Source: Cesiribacter sp. SM1 (GTDB lineage: Bacteria > Bacteroidota > Bacteroidia > Cytophagales > Cyclobacteriaceae). From it: a DNA stretch of 64,000 nucleotides. The translations under genes and the position numbers were made by a program. The notes beneath the pieces are model-generated. The model had not been told where the DNA came from. It searched no databases and was given only the letters and a program-made list of their open reading frames with translations. Below, piece by piece: positions 26,720-35,693 of this stretch; the first letter of the stretch is position 1; each line of letters starts with the position of its first letter. Location: positions 124,001 through 188,000 of the forward strand of contig NZ_JAHXBU010000088.1 in NCBI RefSeq assembly GCF_020178975.1, in the 5' to 3' direction.

Positions 26720-28807
26720 ATGATAAAGAGGAAGGGGTTACATATTTTTTTGCTTTTCAGCCTGCTGATGGGATGTGCAGCGCTATTGCCTGTAACTGCA
26801 AAACAAAAACCCTGCAAAGTTGCCAGGCAATTGTTGCAAACCCTGCGCACGTTTCATGTCGATCCGCCTTTAACCGACAGCCTTTTTTCTGAAAGAGTAC
26901 TCCAGGAGTTTGTTCAGAATCTCGATCCAGGAGGTTTTTACCTCACCCAGCAGTCAATCCAGGCGCTTCGCAAAGATTTTCAAAACCTGGAAAAGAACAT
27001 TCAGAAAGGAAAGTGTACTGCGCTGGAAACAGGTATCCGGATCTTTAACCGCCAGTATCTCTTTGTTGATTCTTTGCGCAACCGCCTGCTGCAGGAACCG
27101 CTGGTACTTAGCGATACAGATGTGCTGCGGCTGTCACTCACACCTAACCACCATTATGTTGCAGATAGTGCGGCACTGGTAGAGCGATGGCACAAACAAC
27201 TACGCTACCTGCTGCTGTACGAAGCCTATATGGAAGCAGGTGAAGGTGTGATAAAGCTGGAGAACGAAGCTGCACTTCGTAAGAAAGTTCAGGAACGGCT
27301 TATATGCAGGCGCAGCAGGCTGCTGGATGGTTCCGGAGGCCTGGCAGCACAGGTAGGTGAGCATTTTCTTAGCGCACTTTCTACTGCTTTCGATCCACAT
27401 ACTAATTACTTCCCGCCTACCACAAAGCAGCAGTTCATGGCTTCTCTCTCTACCGAAACAGAGTCTTTTGGTATTCAGCTACATGAGAATGCTCAGGGCG
27501 ATATTGAAATATCGCGGCTGATACCAGGTGGACCCGCCTGGAAAAGCAATGAACTGCACGAAGGTGATGTACTCCTGAGCCTGCACCCTAAAAAAGGGCA
27601 GGCAAAAAGCTTTTCCTGTACCAGTGCCGAGGAGGCAGAGGCTTTGCTGGCCGATGTTACACTTAAGCAGGTGCAGCTAGTAGTTCGCAAAAAAAGTGGA
27701 CAGAGCAAAAAAGTAAACCTGGTAAAGGAAAGGCTGCAGGTAGAAGAAAATGTAGTTAGCAGTTTTGTTTTAAAGGGCGAGCACACCTTTGGTTACCTGG
27801 CTTTACCTGCTTTTTACTCGCAGCTCGACGGGCCCTATGGCAGGGGCGTAGCCACTGATGTAGCCCGGGAAATTATCAATTTGCTGAATGCCGACATAGA
27901 GGGAATCGTGCTTGACCTTCGGTTTAATGGAGGCGGTTCTGTAATGGAAGCCCTTAAACTGGCCGGAATGTTTATAGATGAGGGTACACTTGGTGTGGAA
28001 AGTGATAAATTCCACAAGAACCAGCCGCTGCGGGATATGATCAAGGGTACTATTTACGATGGACCAGTGGTTTTACTGGTAAACAGCTTTTCGGCCTCTG
28101 CATCGGAAATTTTGGCACAGGCTCTGCAAACCTACAACAGGGCACTGGTGATAGGTTCTCCCACCTATGGAAAAGCCACCGTACAGGTAATCATGCCCAT
28201 ATCCGGACAGGAGAAGTCAAAGCCAAAAGAACCATTTGTAAAAATGACCATTGCCAAATATTACGGGCCCCTGGGCAGTAGTTATCAATCCAACGGCATT
28301 ATTCCAGATATTGAGCTTTCCGATGGCATATCTGTGCTGGGCATGCGTGAGGCTGCCTATCCTACTGCGCTTCGGGCAGATGTAATCACCAATAAATTTA
28401 GCTTTCATCCTGATCCTGCCCTGCCAACAGAAGCGCTGAGCTTTCTGAGCGAGCAGCGATTGCTGGCAGATACTGCTTATAACAGGCAGCTGGAACGTAC
28501 AAACAAGCTTGCCGGCATAGTGGCACATGGCTTTCCATTAAGATTATCGCCCCGATATTTTAAGGCTGATTACGAGCAGCTGATTAAGCTGTACGATGAA
28601 AGCTTTACAACAGGCGGTGCTGTAAAACCTCCTTTTGAACTCCAGAACCTGCCGGAAACAGAAAAGCTGCTTGAGCGGGATGAGGAGCTTAAAACCATGA
28701 ATACCCGCATCAAAGAAGAACTGAAAAATGATGTCTGGCTAACAGAGACCTACCACGTAATGCTGGATTTGCTACAGTTACAGCCCGGCAGGAGCAATAA
28801 GCCTTAG
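26720..28807 (+). CDS. C-terminal processing (tail-specific) peptidase, family S41
   Basis: A 695-residue exported protease of the Prc/Tsp type with an N-terminal signal sequence (Cys19 could make it a lipoprotein). Residues about 35-230 are the helical N-terminal domain, 235-320 a PDZ domain (FGIQLHENAQGDIEISRLIPGGPAW), 335-500 the S41 core. The catalytic Ser is in SFSASASE near residue 457 and the Lys in GSPTYGKATVQ near 483. The DUF3340-type C-terminal region follows. It degrades or trims periplasmic proteins from the C-terminus. The transcript is monocistronic; the next gene is convergent. Confidence 0.92.
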   Translation: MIKRKGLHIFLLFSLLMGCAALLPVTAKQKPCKVARQLLQTLRTFHVDPPLTDSLFSERVLQEFVQNLDPGGFYLTQQSIQALRKDFQNLEKNIQKGKCTALETGIRIFNRQYLFVDSLRNRLLQEPLVLSDTDVLRLSLTPNHHYVADSAALVERWHKQLRYLLLYEAYMEAGEGVIKLENEAALRKKVQERLICRRSRLLDGSGGLAAQVGEHFLSALSTAFDPHTNYFPPTTKQQFMASLSTETESFGIQLHENAQGDIEISRLIPGGPAWKSNELHEGDVLLSLHPKKGQAKSFSCTSAEEAEALLADVTLKQVQLVVRKKSGQSKKVNLVKERLQVEENVVSSFVLKGEHTFGYLALPAFYSQLDGPYGRGVATDVAREIINLLNADIEGIVLDLRFNGGGSVMEALKLAGMFIDEGTLGVESDKFHKNQPLRDMIKGTIYDGPVVLLVNSFSASASEILAQALQTYNRALVIGSPTYGKATVQVIMPISGQEKSKPKEPFVKMTIAKYYGPLGSSYQSNGIIPDIELSDGISVLGMREAAYPTALRADVITNKFSFHPDPALPTEALSFLSEQRLLADTAYNRQLERTNKLAGIVAHGFPLRLSPRYFKADYEQLIKLYDESFTTGGAVKPPFELQNLPETEKLLERDEELKTMNTRIKEELKNDVWLTETYHVMLDLLQLQPGRSNKP

Positions 28808-28855
28808 CATCTCCATTTCTTGCAGCATAAATGTTTACTGGGTTCTTTGCCCAGA

Positions 28856-29884
28856 TCAATGGCAGGGTATGTTTTTCCCTTTCATACGATCCAGGAATAT
28901 TGCTGCATATGCAGCCAGGGGTCCCTCAGGACTATGCCCGATTAGTTTTTCATAAAGCAAAGCTGCCTCCTGCAGCTCGCCTGCAATATGGAACACCCTT
29001 GCTTTTATATAAAGCTGCTTACTAAGCAATGATTCTGTCTTTAGTTTATCAAGGAGCAGTGTTTGTTTGGATGGTCTATCGCTATTGGCCGTGTTTCTTT
29101 TGGCAGCAACTGTGGCGGTAGCTGGTTTTAGGGAGGCTTTTATGTTTGCGCTTTTGATCGTTAACAATTCGCCAAGCCTGGCATAGGCCTTACCGGCAGT
29201 ATATGATAGCCCAAACTCATTAAACGAGTTTCCATTTTTATAATAAGAAGAAGGGTACAAACCGGCAGCTCTCTGCTTGTATAACGGGATCTGCGCTCTA
29301 CCACTACTGCTTAACTCTTCCTCAAAACCAAATGCATTTACGCAGCTAAAGGCATCGATCCACACAACCCCCAGCGCAGACCTTGAGCGGATAAGGGTAT
29401 GGGGGCTTATTCCTTTTTCGTTTCGTACACCAAAGAGCTGAACCTTATCCAGGTAAGACGAAAGAAGGAGGGCCAGGTAACCGTTCACCTGATCGCAATA
29501 GCCATAGCCCCGCACAAAAGAGGCCAGGGCAGAATTGGAGATAACAGGAACTTCTCCCTGTGTCTGGTTAATAAAGAGATTTCGCACATGGTTGGCAGAA
29601 GCACTGATGCTTGCTGCCGGCTTACTGCTGTTTAAGCTAAGCTGCTCAGAGAGGTAGTCTTTCAGGTCGTGGCGAAGCTTAAATTCAAGGGCTTTTGCCC
29701 AAACAACTTCCGCAAGGTTGTGCTCATTTAACCATTGGGCTTCGGCCTGAAAAAAATATGCCTCCTGTTCGGCTGCCAGTTGGGCGAGCTTTCGTGGAGG
29801 CAGGGGTATCAGATAAAAAGCACTGCCTGCAGCCAGCATCAGGAGCAGGACAATACCGGATATTTTCAGCAAAGTATGCAGCAT
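28856..29884 (-). CDS. Membrane-anchored transglutaminase-like protein
   Basis: A 342-residue protein with one N-terminal membrane segment (residues 9-26). A Cys-His-Asp arrangement is visible: Cys130 in RGYGYCDQ, His162 in ISPHTLIR and Asp177 in VVWIDAFS, spacing expected of bacterial transglutaminase-like (papain-fold) domains. Residues about 285-335 look like a pair of TPR-like helices (AGELQEAALLYEKLIG). Such domains act as peptidases, amidases or crosslinking enzymes outside the membrane. I do not recognise a named family. It lies upstream of no obvious partner; the next minus-strand gene is 67 bases before it. Confidence 0.6.
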   Translation of the reverse strand: MLHTLLKISGIVLLLMLAAGSAFYLIPLPPRKLAQLAAEQEAYFFQAEAQWLNEHNLAEVVWAKALEFKLRHDLKDYLSEQLSLNSSKPAASISASANHVRNLFINQTQGEVPVISNSALASFVRGYGYCDQVNGYLALLLSSYLDKVQLFGVRNEKGISPHTLIRSRSALGVVWIDAFSCVNAFGFEEELSSSGRAQIPLYKQRAAGLYPSSYYKNGNSFNEFGLSYTAGKAYARLGELLTIKSANIKASLKPATATVAAKRNTANSDRPSKQTLLLDKLKTESLLSKQLYIKARVFHIAGELQEAALLYEKLIGHSPEGPLAAYAAIFLDRMKGKNIPCH

Positions 29885-29951
29885 ATCTTAACAGATCGGC
29901 AGGCAACAGTTAATACAGCCTGATCTCCTAAAGATACACAAAGAGCACCAG

Positions 29952-30587
29952 TTAAAGTTCGGCAGGTATCTGAACAGGATTTCTTTTGTTGAAGCTCACG
30001 ATATGAGACTCCAGTGTTGGACTGCTGTCGCTGTTCAGGCTGTTTTTGTACTCATTGAAAAATTCAGGATCAGCAGAAAATGCTTGTTCTACCTGCTGCT
30101 TTTCTGATATGATTTCACCGCTCCGGAAAACAATATATTTAGGAACCGTGATGGTAGTTACTTTTTGTCCGGGTAAACCTGGCTTTTCGTTCCACAGCTT
30201 ATGATCTGTGTTATTGAATTTCATGATGGCGCCCAGGATCTCCAGTTTATAGAAATTCTTTTCGTCGAACACATAAGGGGTATTGAACGCGCACAACCCC
30301 CAGATTTCGTTACTGGCAACACTTTTCATTTCATCGTTTACCATGAAATAGATAAGTTTTGGTGCTTCTATGCGCTCGCTGCCTTTATGCAGGTCTACAA
30401 AAGACTCCAGGTTTTCTATGGCCTCCAGGGCTACAGAGGGTTTGTTAGTGACAAAATCGGCATAGGTTAAATAGAGGCCATTTTTAAACGCTGCTTTTTC
30501 CTGGCCTGGCGAAACCGATTGCTGTGCTTTTACAAATTGAGGTACTAGGCATAGCAGTAGCAAAAAGTAATATAGAGGATGTTTCAT
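29952..30587 (-). CDS. Hypothetical exported protein
   Basis: A 211-residue protein with a signal peptide ending near residue 22 (PQFVKAQ). The mature part contains KNGLYLTYADFVTNKPS, a motif seen at the start of several unnamed Bacteroidota exported proteins, followed by a mixed alpha/beta region with no catalytic signature. It has its own good promoter and lies 67 bases upstream of the transglutaminase-like gene, so the two may form an operon. Function unknown. Confidence 0.72.
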   Translation of the reverse strand: MKHPLYYFLLLLCLVPQFVKAQQSVSPGQEKAAFKNGLYLTYADFVTNKPSVALEAIENLESFVDLHKGSERIEAPKLIYFMVNDEMKSVASNEIWGLCAFNTPYVFDEKNFYKLEILGAIMKFNNTDHKLWNEKPGLPGQKVTTITVPKYIVFRSGEIISEKQQVEQAFSADPEFFNEYKNSLNSDSSPTLESHIVSFNKRNPVQIPAEL

Positions 30588-30907
30588 GAGTTTATCTGTA
30601 TATATGTGTAGAAAGAATACTCAAATATATAAATTGGTGTATATATTTCAATTATTTCTATATTATTTTATATGATTGACTGTGCCTGCCTAATGCTGTA
30701 GATTGTGCTATTCCGCTGATGTTTAACCGTTTAAACTAGCTGTTGCTCTCTGAAGTAATCTGTGGAACAGCCTGCTAACCAGGCACTCTGCATGTGTAAG
30801 TTTCTTAGAGTTAGTATACACTGATGGATGATGAATAGAACCAGCCTCATAAATGCCAAAACCCAAAGGTTACTCTCCGGAAGAGGGCGGCCGCCGGTTG
30901 GGGGTAG
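30588..30907. other. AT-rich intergenic region
   Basis: Apart from the promoter at 30622-30652 nothing is recognised. The half next to the hypothetical gene is strongly AT-rich. Confidence 0.45.
30622..30652 (-). promoter_or_regulatory. Promoter of the exported hypothetical gene
   Basis: On the minus strand TATATTTG (30629-30622) fits TANNTTTG exactly, with ATTG (30652-30649) as a near -33 element at 19-base spacing. The start would be near 30616, about 29 bases before the ATG. Confidence 0.55.
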
Positions 30908-31507
30908 CTATGCAGTATTGCTGGCCACAATAATCTTTTTTAACTGCTCTTTAGGTATTACTCCCGGATAAAACTGTCCGCCTATTTTAAAAGTAGGGAC
31001 TGCTGTTATTCCCTGCTGATACGATTGTTCCAGTGCTTTTCTGTGGGTTTGTTTGTACTGCCTGGTTTCCAATATATTTCTGTAATCTACGGGGTCAAGC
31101 CCAATTTCCTCTGCCAGTCTAGTAAGCACTTCTACATCGCTTATGTCTTTATTTTCTTTAAAGAAAGCCTCAAACATGCGGTTTGTGTAAGCTGCTCCTT
31201 TGCCTTTTTCGCTTGCATACTGAAAACCCTCAAAGGCCAGATGGGTGTAGGGCTGTGGCGATACGGTAGGTAATTTAATATCTACCCCCAGACGCTCTGC
31301 CATTGGATAAACCGATTGCCGCCATACCCTGGGCAAATACTCATCTTCTGGTTTAAGGGTGGGAGTAGGGTAGGGGCGCAGCTCAAAAGGCATCCATTCT
31401 ACTTCTATGGACAGATCGGGGTTTTCCCGTTTCACCTCTTCGAGAATCTGCTCCCCAAGGTAACAGTAGGGGCATACATAATCAGAATATATTTTAATGG
31501 TAGCCAT
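30908..31507 (-). CDS. DsbA-family (FrnE-like) oxidoreductase
   Basis: A 199-residue thioredoxin-fold protein without signal peptide. The redox motif CPYC sits at residues 12-15 in SDYVCPYCYLGEQIL, a helical insertion follows (VWRQSVYPMAERLGV), and the cis-Pro loop is TAVPTFKIGG near residue 169. This matches the cytosolic DsbA-like/FrnE group (2-hydroxychromene-2-carboxylate isomerase related), which handles disulfides or glutathione-linked reactions under oxidative stress. The gene is single and divergent from doxX. Confidence 0.9.
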   Translation of the reverse strand: MATIKIYSDYVCPYCYLGEQILEEVKRENPDLSIEVEWMPFELRPYPTPTLKPEDEYLPRVWRQSVYPMAERLGVDIKLPTVSPQPYTHLAFEGFQYASEKGKGAAYTNRMFEAFFKENKDISDVEVLTRLAEEIGLDPVDYRNILETRQYKQTHRKALEQSYQQGITAVPTFKIGGQFYPGVIPKEQLKKIIVASNTA

Positions 31508-31670
31508 GGGGTATTCAGCTGTGGGGTTTTTGATGAAAATTAGCAGGAGTATTTACGCTACTCATTCATATTCAATGGTAAACCGGCTGGTATTGTTCAG
31601 TAATATAGAACCGGGCGCTTGATATCTTTTGGTTTAATGCTTAACTTATTGAAAACTAAATTTTTAGCCT

Positions 31671-32108
31671 ATGAATGCAATTCAAAAATGGGAGGCTTAT
31701 GGTGAGACTCACCATCCGGCCTGGCTCGACAGCCTGCGGGTGCTGCTGGGGCTGATTATTCTGGTGAAAGGAGTAGTCTTTATTATGGATAATGCAGCAC
31801 TGCAACAACTGATTATGCAAAGCGGGGTTCCCTTTACCTCCATTGCGCTAGCGCATTATGTGGTGTTCGCGCACCTGGTAGGAGGCATACTTATTATCCT
31901 GGGATTGAAAACCAGGGTAGCCATTCTCTTTCAGATCCCTATTCTGATCGGTGCTATCTTTTTCGTTAACATTCACCAGGGCATGCTTACAGGCAACGGA
32001 GAGCTTATGCTTTCGATTGCCGTATTGCTTTTACTGGTTTTCTTCTTCTTCTGGGGATCAGGACCTTTGTCTGCAGACAGTTACCTGCGTACTCACAAGG
32101 ATCGGTAA
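31671..32108 (+). CDS. DoxX family membrane protein
   Basis: A 145-residue protein with four hydrophobic segments. LDSLRVLLGLIILVKGVVF at residues 20-38, the middle AHYVVFAHLVGGILIILGL, and the segment PILIGAIFFVNIHQ are the DoxX pattern. Family members form membrane complexes linked to thiol redox balance or respiratory quinone pools; none is proven here. Neighbouring the DsbA-like gene in divergent orientation suggests a redox context. It is followed by a terminator. Confidence 0.82.
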   Translation: MNAIQKWEAYGETHHPAWLDSLRVLLGLIILVKGVVFIMDNAALQQLIMQSGVPFTSIALAHYVVFAHLVGGILIILGLKTRVAILFQIPILIGAIFFVNIHQGMLTGNGELMLSIAVLLLLVFFFFWGSGPLSADSYLRTHKDR

Positions 32109-32140
32109 TAATGCATGTATATGTTTGTAGACACCAGGAG

Positions 32141-32168
32141 TAGCCTGCAGAAATGCAGGCTATTCTTT
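32141..32168 (+). terminator. Terminator after doxX
   Basis: TAGCCTGC (32141-32148) pairs perfectly with GCAGGCTA (32155-32162), followed by TTCTTTTG. Confidence 0.75.
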
Positions 32169-32248
32169 TGTGCATTGCTAAGCAGGAGAACAAATAATGG
32201 CAGGACCGGTTGAATAGTAGGAAATACTCTACCTACAAAAAATACTGC

Positions 32249-33256
32249 ATGAATTGGTTGCTCCTGATTGCCGGTGGCATAATTGTACTATGGTTTATTA
32301 TTGAAGCTCTGTGGACCACCATCTGGATTGATGGTAACTCCTCTCCCATAACTACACGTGCAACTACCCTCCTCTGGCTTGGGTGGCGGGCAATATTCAA
32401 ACAAAAAAGGCATAAAGCCCTTAGTCTTGCCGGGCCGCTGGTGCTGTTTTTTACCGTTGCTTCCTGGATATTTTTTTTATGGCTGGGCTGGTCTATGATG
32501 TTTTACGCACAGCCCGGTTCACTGGAAACCTCAGATGGGGAATACCCAAACTTTATAGGCACCATGTGGTATGTAGCCTATGTTATGTTTACGGTAGGAA
32601 ATGGCGATTTTCTACCCCAGGGAGATCTGTGGCAGTTATTAAGCTCCTTTGTTGCATTCAGTGGCATGGGGCTGGTAACCCTCTCTATCACTTATGTAAT
32701 GCAGATAGTTTCTGCAGTTGTAACCAAACGCTCTTTTTCAAGCAAGGTAACCAGTATTGCTAAAACAGCAGACAGCTTTGTGGCAGCACAATGGACAGGG
32801 GAAAGTTTTGGGTCTATTGAAATTCAGCTGAATGCTTTATCGGGGCAGCTGGCAATGTTAAATGAGCAGCATCTGGCCTATCCTATTTTGCATTACTACC
32901 ATGCAAAGAATGCTGATAAATCAAGTTCAATTGCTTTACCTGTGCTGGACGACGCCCTCACCATCATCATGGAATGTGTAGAGGAGAGCAAACGACCTTC
33001 AGCAACTGTTTTAAAATCGATCAGAGCCTCTATCAGCAGTTATATGAGCACCCTTAAAGCTGCCCATATACATGCCAGCAAGGAGGTGCCACCCCTACCA
33101 GACTGGGAAGAGTTAAAAAGGGCGGGGGTACCTGTTTGCGATAAGAATAAGTTTGAACAGAAGTTCAGGGAAAATGGCGACAGAAGAAAGCTGCTCCTGG
33201 GCTTAACACAAAATGCTGCCTGGCGGTGGCCCTCAAAGTTAGAATCTAATGGATAA
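32249..33256 (+). CDS. Two-TM potassium-channel-like protein
   Basis: A 335-residue membrane protein. After an N-terminal membrane segment (about 3-22) and another at 62-84 comes a pore loop with TVGNGDF at residues 115-121, then the inner helix LSSFVAFSGMGLVTLSITYV. This is the Ion_trans_2 layout, but the filter has Asn where K+ channels have Tyr or Phe. The cytosolic remainder (about 165-335) is helical with no RCK domain. The frame opens at a TTG at 32210, but the ATG at 32249 directly precedes the first helix. It overlaps the DUF421 gene by 8 bases, so the two are translationally linked. Confidence 0.75.
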   Translation: MNWLLLIAGGIIVLWFIIEALWTTIWIDGNSSPITTRATTLLWLGWRAIFKQKRHKALSLAGPLVLFFTVASWIFFLWLGWSMMFYAQPGSLETSDGEYPNFIGTMWYVAYVMFTVGNGDFLPQGDLWQLLSSFVAFSGMGLVTLSITYVMQIVSAVVTKRSFSSKVTSIAKTADSFVAAQWTGESFGSIEIQLNALSGQLAMLNEQHLAYPILHYYHAKNADKSSSIALPVLDDALTIIMECVEESKRPSATVLKSIRASISSYMSTLKAAHIHASKEVPPLPDWEELKRAGVPVCDKNKFEQKFRENGDRRKLLLGLTQNAAWRWPSKLESNG

Positions 33257-33791
33257 TATAGTATTTTTCTGGAATGGATGGGAGCCCCTGTTGCGTACCA
33301 TCGTAGTGGGTACCTTAACCTACTTTTCTATTATTTTTATTCTTAGAATGTCGGGCAAGCGTACCCTTGCCAGCATGAATGCCTTTGATTTTGTTATCAC
33401 AGTGGCACTTGGGTCAGCCTATGGCCGTATTCTTACTGCAAAACAGGTGTCTGTTGCAGAAGCTGTTACTACATTCCTGCTACTGGCAGTACTGCAATTC
33501 ATTGTTTCAAAGCTGGAAAATAAATCCCGCTGGTTTTACCAGCTGGTAACCTCGCAGCCAACCTTGCTGTATTACAGGGGGCAGTTTATTGAAAAAGCGA
33601 TGCGTAAACAGCGGGTACGTGAGGATTCTTTACTGGGAGCCGTGCGCAAGAAGAAATTCAGCAGCCTCAATGAGGTGGAGGCTATTGTGCTGGAAACAGA
33701 CGGATCTATTTCTGTGATCAAAAAATCATCAGAAACTAACCAGTCCAGTTATCGGAGCATAATTGAACGGCAGGAGCTGCAAAAGAAGTAG
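33249..33791 (+). CDS. DUF421 domain membrane protein (YetF-like)
   Basis: A 180-residue protein with three N-terminal membrane segments followed by the cytosolic DUF421 domain. FILRMSGKRTLASMNAFDFVITVALGS at about residues 31-57 is the family signature, and the soluble half contains the REDSLLGAVRKKKFSSLNEVEAIVLETDGSISV region seen in YetF/YcaP proteins. Function of DUF421 is unsettled; Bacillus YetF is linked to spore germination and membrane lipid organisation. Its start codon lies inside the end of the channel gene. Confidence 0.88.
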   Translation: MDNIVFFWNGWEPLLRTIVVGTLTYFSIIFILRMSGKRTLASMNAFDFVITVALGSAYGRILTAKQVSVAEAVTTFLLLAVLQFIVSKLENKSRWFYQLVTSQPTLLYYRGQFIEKAMRKQRVREDSLLGAVRKKKFSSLNEVEAIVLETDGSISVIKKSSETNQSSYRSIIERQELQKK

Positions 33792-33801
33792 TGCCATTAA
33801 A

Positions 33802-33835
33802 AAAGCCGCAGGTGAGGGTACCCGCGGCTTTGACT
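33802..33835. terminator. Terminator between convergent DUF421 and phosphomutase genes
   Basis: AAAGCCGC (33802-33809) pairs with GCGGCTTT (33824-33831). Flanking A and T runs could allow it to work in both directions. Confidence 0.7.
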
Positions 33836-33866
33836 TACTTCTATGTTCTCACTTCTTTCTTCTGGA

Positions 33867-35594
33867 TTACTTAAGTTTCATATCTTCCACGATCTGTCGT
33901 ACTTTATTATCCAGGCGGCTTTTTACATCCTGGGCATCTTCTCCGGCTTTAGCTTTGGTGTTAACGCTAACGTAAAATTTGATCTTAGGCTCTGTACCGC
34001 TGGGGCGGGCGCTTATTTTGCTGCCGTCTTCGGTCAGGAACTGCAGTACGTTTGAGCGTGGAAAGTCCAGTCGCTCTTCTTCGCCCTCATTTGGTTTCCA
34101 GCAGATGCCCTGCTCATAATCCATGATTTTAGCCAGGGGGCTTCCACCTACTTCCTGCGGTGGATTTTCGCGAAGCTCGCTCATCATTTTCTGAATTTCC
34201 TCGGCACCGCTCTTGCCAGGCTTGGTTACAGATACAAGCGACTCCTGGTAATAGCCAAAGCGTTTATACATCTCCTGCAGCAGCTCATAGAGGCCTTTCC
34301 CGCTGTTTTTTGCCCAGGCAGCCATTTCAGCAATCATGGCACAGGAGGCTACTGCATCTTTATCGCGTACAAAGTCGGAGATCAGGTAGCCGTAGCTTTC
34401 TTCGCCCCCGGCAATAAATTCCTTCTTGCCTTCCAGCTCACGGATTACGCCTGCAATGTACTTAAAGCCGGTAAGGGTGTTGTAGCAGTCTACGCCGTAC
34501 TCCTCTGCCATGGTATCGATCAGGTCGGTGGTAACAATGGTTTTTACGATGTACTGCCTGCCGTTCAATTTGCCTTTTTCTTTCCAGGCTTCCAGCATGT
34601 AGTAGATCAGCAGGGCACCGGTCTGGTTACCATTCAGGAGCTGCCACTCACCAGCATTGTTCTTGATGGCAATACCCACACGGTCAGCATCGGGGTCGGT
34701 GCCCATCAGTATATCCGCATCAAGCTCTTTTGCTTTCTTAAGGGCCAGGCTTAAAGCTTCTGCCTCTTCTGGGTTAGGATATTCTACGGTAGGGAAGTTG
34801 CCGTTTGGTTCGGCCTGCTCCTGCACTACATGCACATTCTGAAAGCCCATGCGCTGCAGTACCTGCGGTACAAGGGTAATACCAGTGCCATGAATAGGGG
34901 TGAACACAATTTTCAGATCTGACTGTGCCTTTATTGCCTCAGGAGACACGCTTAGGCCCACTACTTTGCTGATGTAGGCTTCGTCAACCTCTTTGCCAAT
35001 AAGGCTGATAAGCTGCTGGTTTTTATTGAAATTAACCTCGCTTATATCTTTAAGCTTGCCTACCTCTGTAATTACGTTTTTATCGTGCGGAGGCACCAGC
35101 TGGGCACCATCGTTCCAGTAGGCTTTGTAGCCGTTGTATTCTTTAGGGTTGTGCGAAGCTGTAAGCACCACACCACTCTGGCAGCCCAGGTGACGAATGG
35201 CAAAGCTTAGTTCCGGCGTTGGGCGCAAAGACTCAAACAGGTAAACCTGTATGCCGTTTGCAGAAAAAACATCTGCAGTGGTTTCGGCAAAAAAGCGGCT
35301 GTTATTGCGGCTGTCGTGGGCTATGGCTACTTTAACCTGCTGATCCGGAAAGCATTTTTTCAGGTAGTTGGCCAGTCCCTGGGTTGCCAGTCCTACCGTA
35401 TATTTGTTCATACGGTTGGAGCCTACACCCATAATACCCCTTAAACCACCGGTGCCAAATTCAAGGTCTTTGTAAAATGCTTCGGTTAGTTCATTTTCAT
35501 TGTTGCTGTCGAGCCACTGCCTTATCTGCAGCTTGCTTTGCTCATCTACCGCCGGGCTGCTGAGCCATGCCTGTGCTTTGTCTTTAACTTCCAT
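33867..35594 (-). CDS. Phospho-sugar mutase (phosphoglucomutase/phosphomannomutase)
   Basis: A 575-residue alpha-D-phosphohexomutase. The phospho-serine loop is VLTASHNPKEYNGYKAYW near residue 140, the metal loop MGTDPDADRVG near residue 297, the sugar-specificity loop GGEESYGY near residue 400, and the phosphate-binding loop RPSGTEPKIKFYV near the C-terminus. The 570-580 length and the ATQGLANYLKK N-terminal region fit the PGM2-like group, which interconverts glucose-1-P and glucose-6-P and sometimes acts on pentose or mannose phosphates. It lies downstream of hppD on the same strand across a 99-base gap containing an inverted repeat. Confidence 0.92.
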   Translation of the reverse strand: MEVKDKAQAWLSSPAVDEQSKLQIRQWLDSNNENELTEAFYKDLEFGTGGLRGIMGVGSNRMNKYTVGLATQGLANYLKKCFPDQQVKVAIAHDSRNNSRFFAETTADVFSANGIQVYLFESLRPTPELSFAIRHLGCQSGVVLTASHNPKEYNGYKAYWNDGAQLVPPHDKNVITEVGKLKDISEVNFNKNQQLISLIGKEVDEAYISKVVGLSVSPEAIKAQSDLKIVFTPIHGTGITLVPQVLQRMGFQNVHVVQEQAEPNGNFPTVEYPNPEEAEALSLALKKAKELDADILMGTDPDADRVGIAIKNNAGEWQLLNGNQTGALLIYYMLEAWKEKGKLNGRQYIVKTIVTTDLIDTMAEEYGVDCYNTLTGFKYIAGVIRELEGKKEFIAGGEESYGYLISDFVRDKDAVASCAMIAEMAAWAKNSGKGLYELLQEMYKRFGYYQESLVSVTKPGKSGAEEIQKMMSELRENPPQEVGGSPLAKIMDYEQGICWKPNEGEEERLDFPRSNVLQFLTEDGSKISARPSGTEPKIKFYVSVNTKAKAGEDAQDVKSRLDNKVRQIVEDMKLK

Positions 35595-35616
35595 GTATTA
35601 AAAAGTAATATTTTAG

Positions 35617-35687
35617 GCTTGGGGTGTGAGCCATGAGGTATGAGAATACAGTCTTCATCCCATGCCTTTTGCATCACAACGCCAAGC
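35617..35687. repeat. Imperfect inverted repeat between hppD and the phosphomutase
   Basis: GCTTGGGGTGTGAG (35617-35630) is nearly complementary to TCACAACGCCAAGC (35674-35687). The inner parts CATGAGGTATGAG and CTTCATCCCATG also pair partly, so the gap can fold as one long hairpin. Could attenuate read-through from hppD or be a mobile palindromic element. Confidence 0.5.
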
Positions 35688-35693
35688 ATGTAA

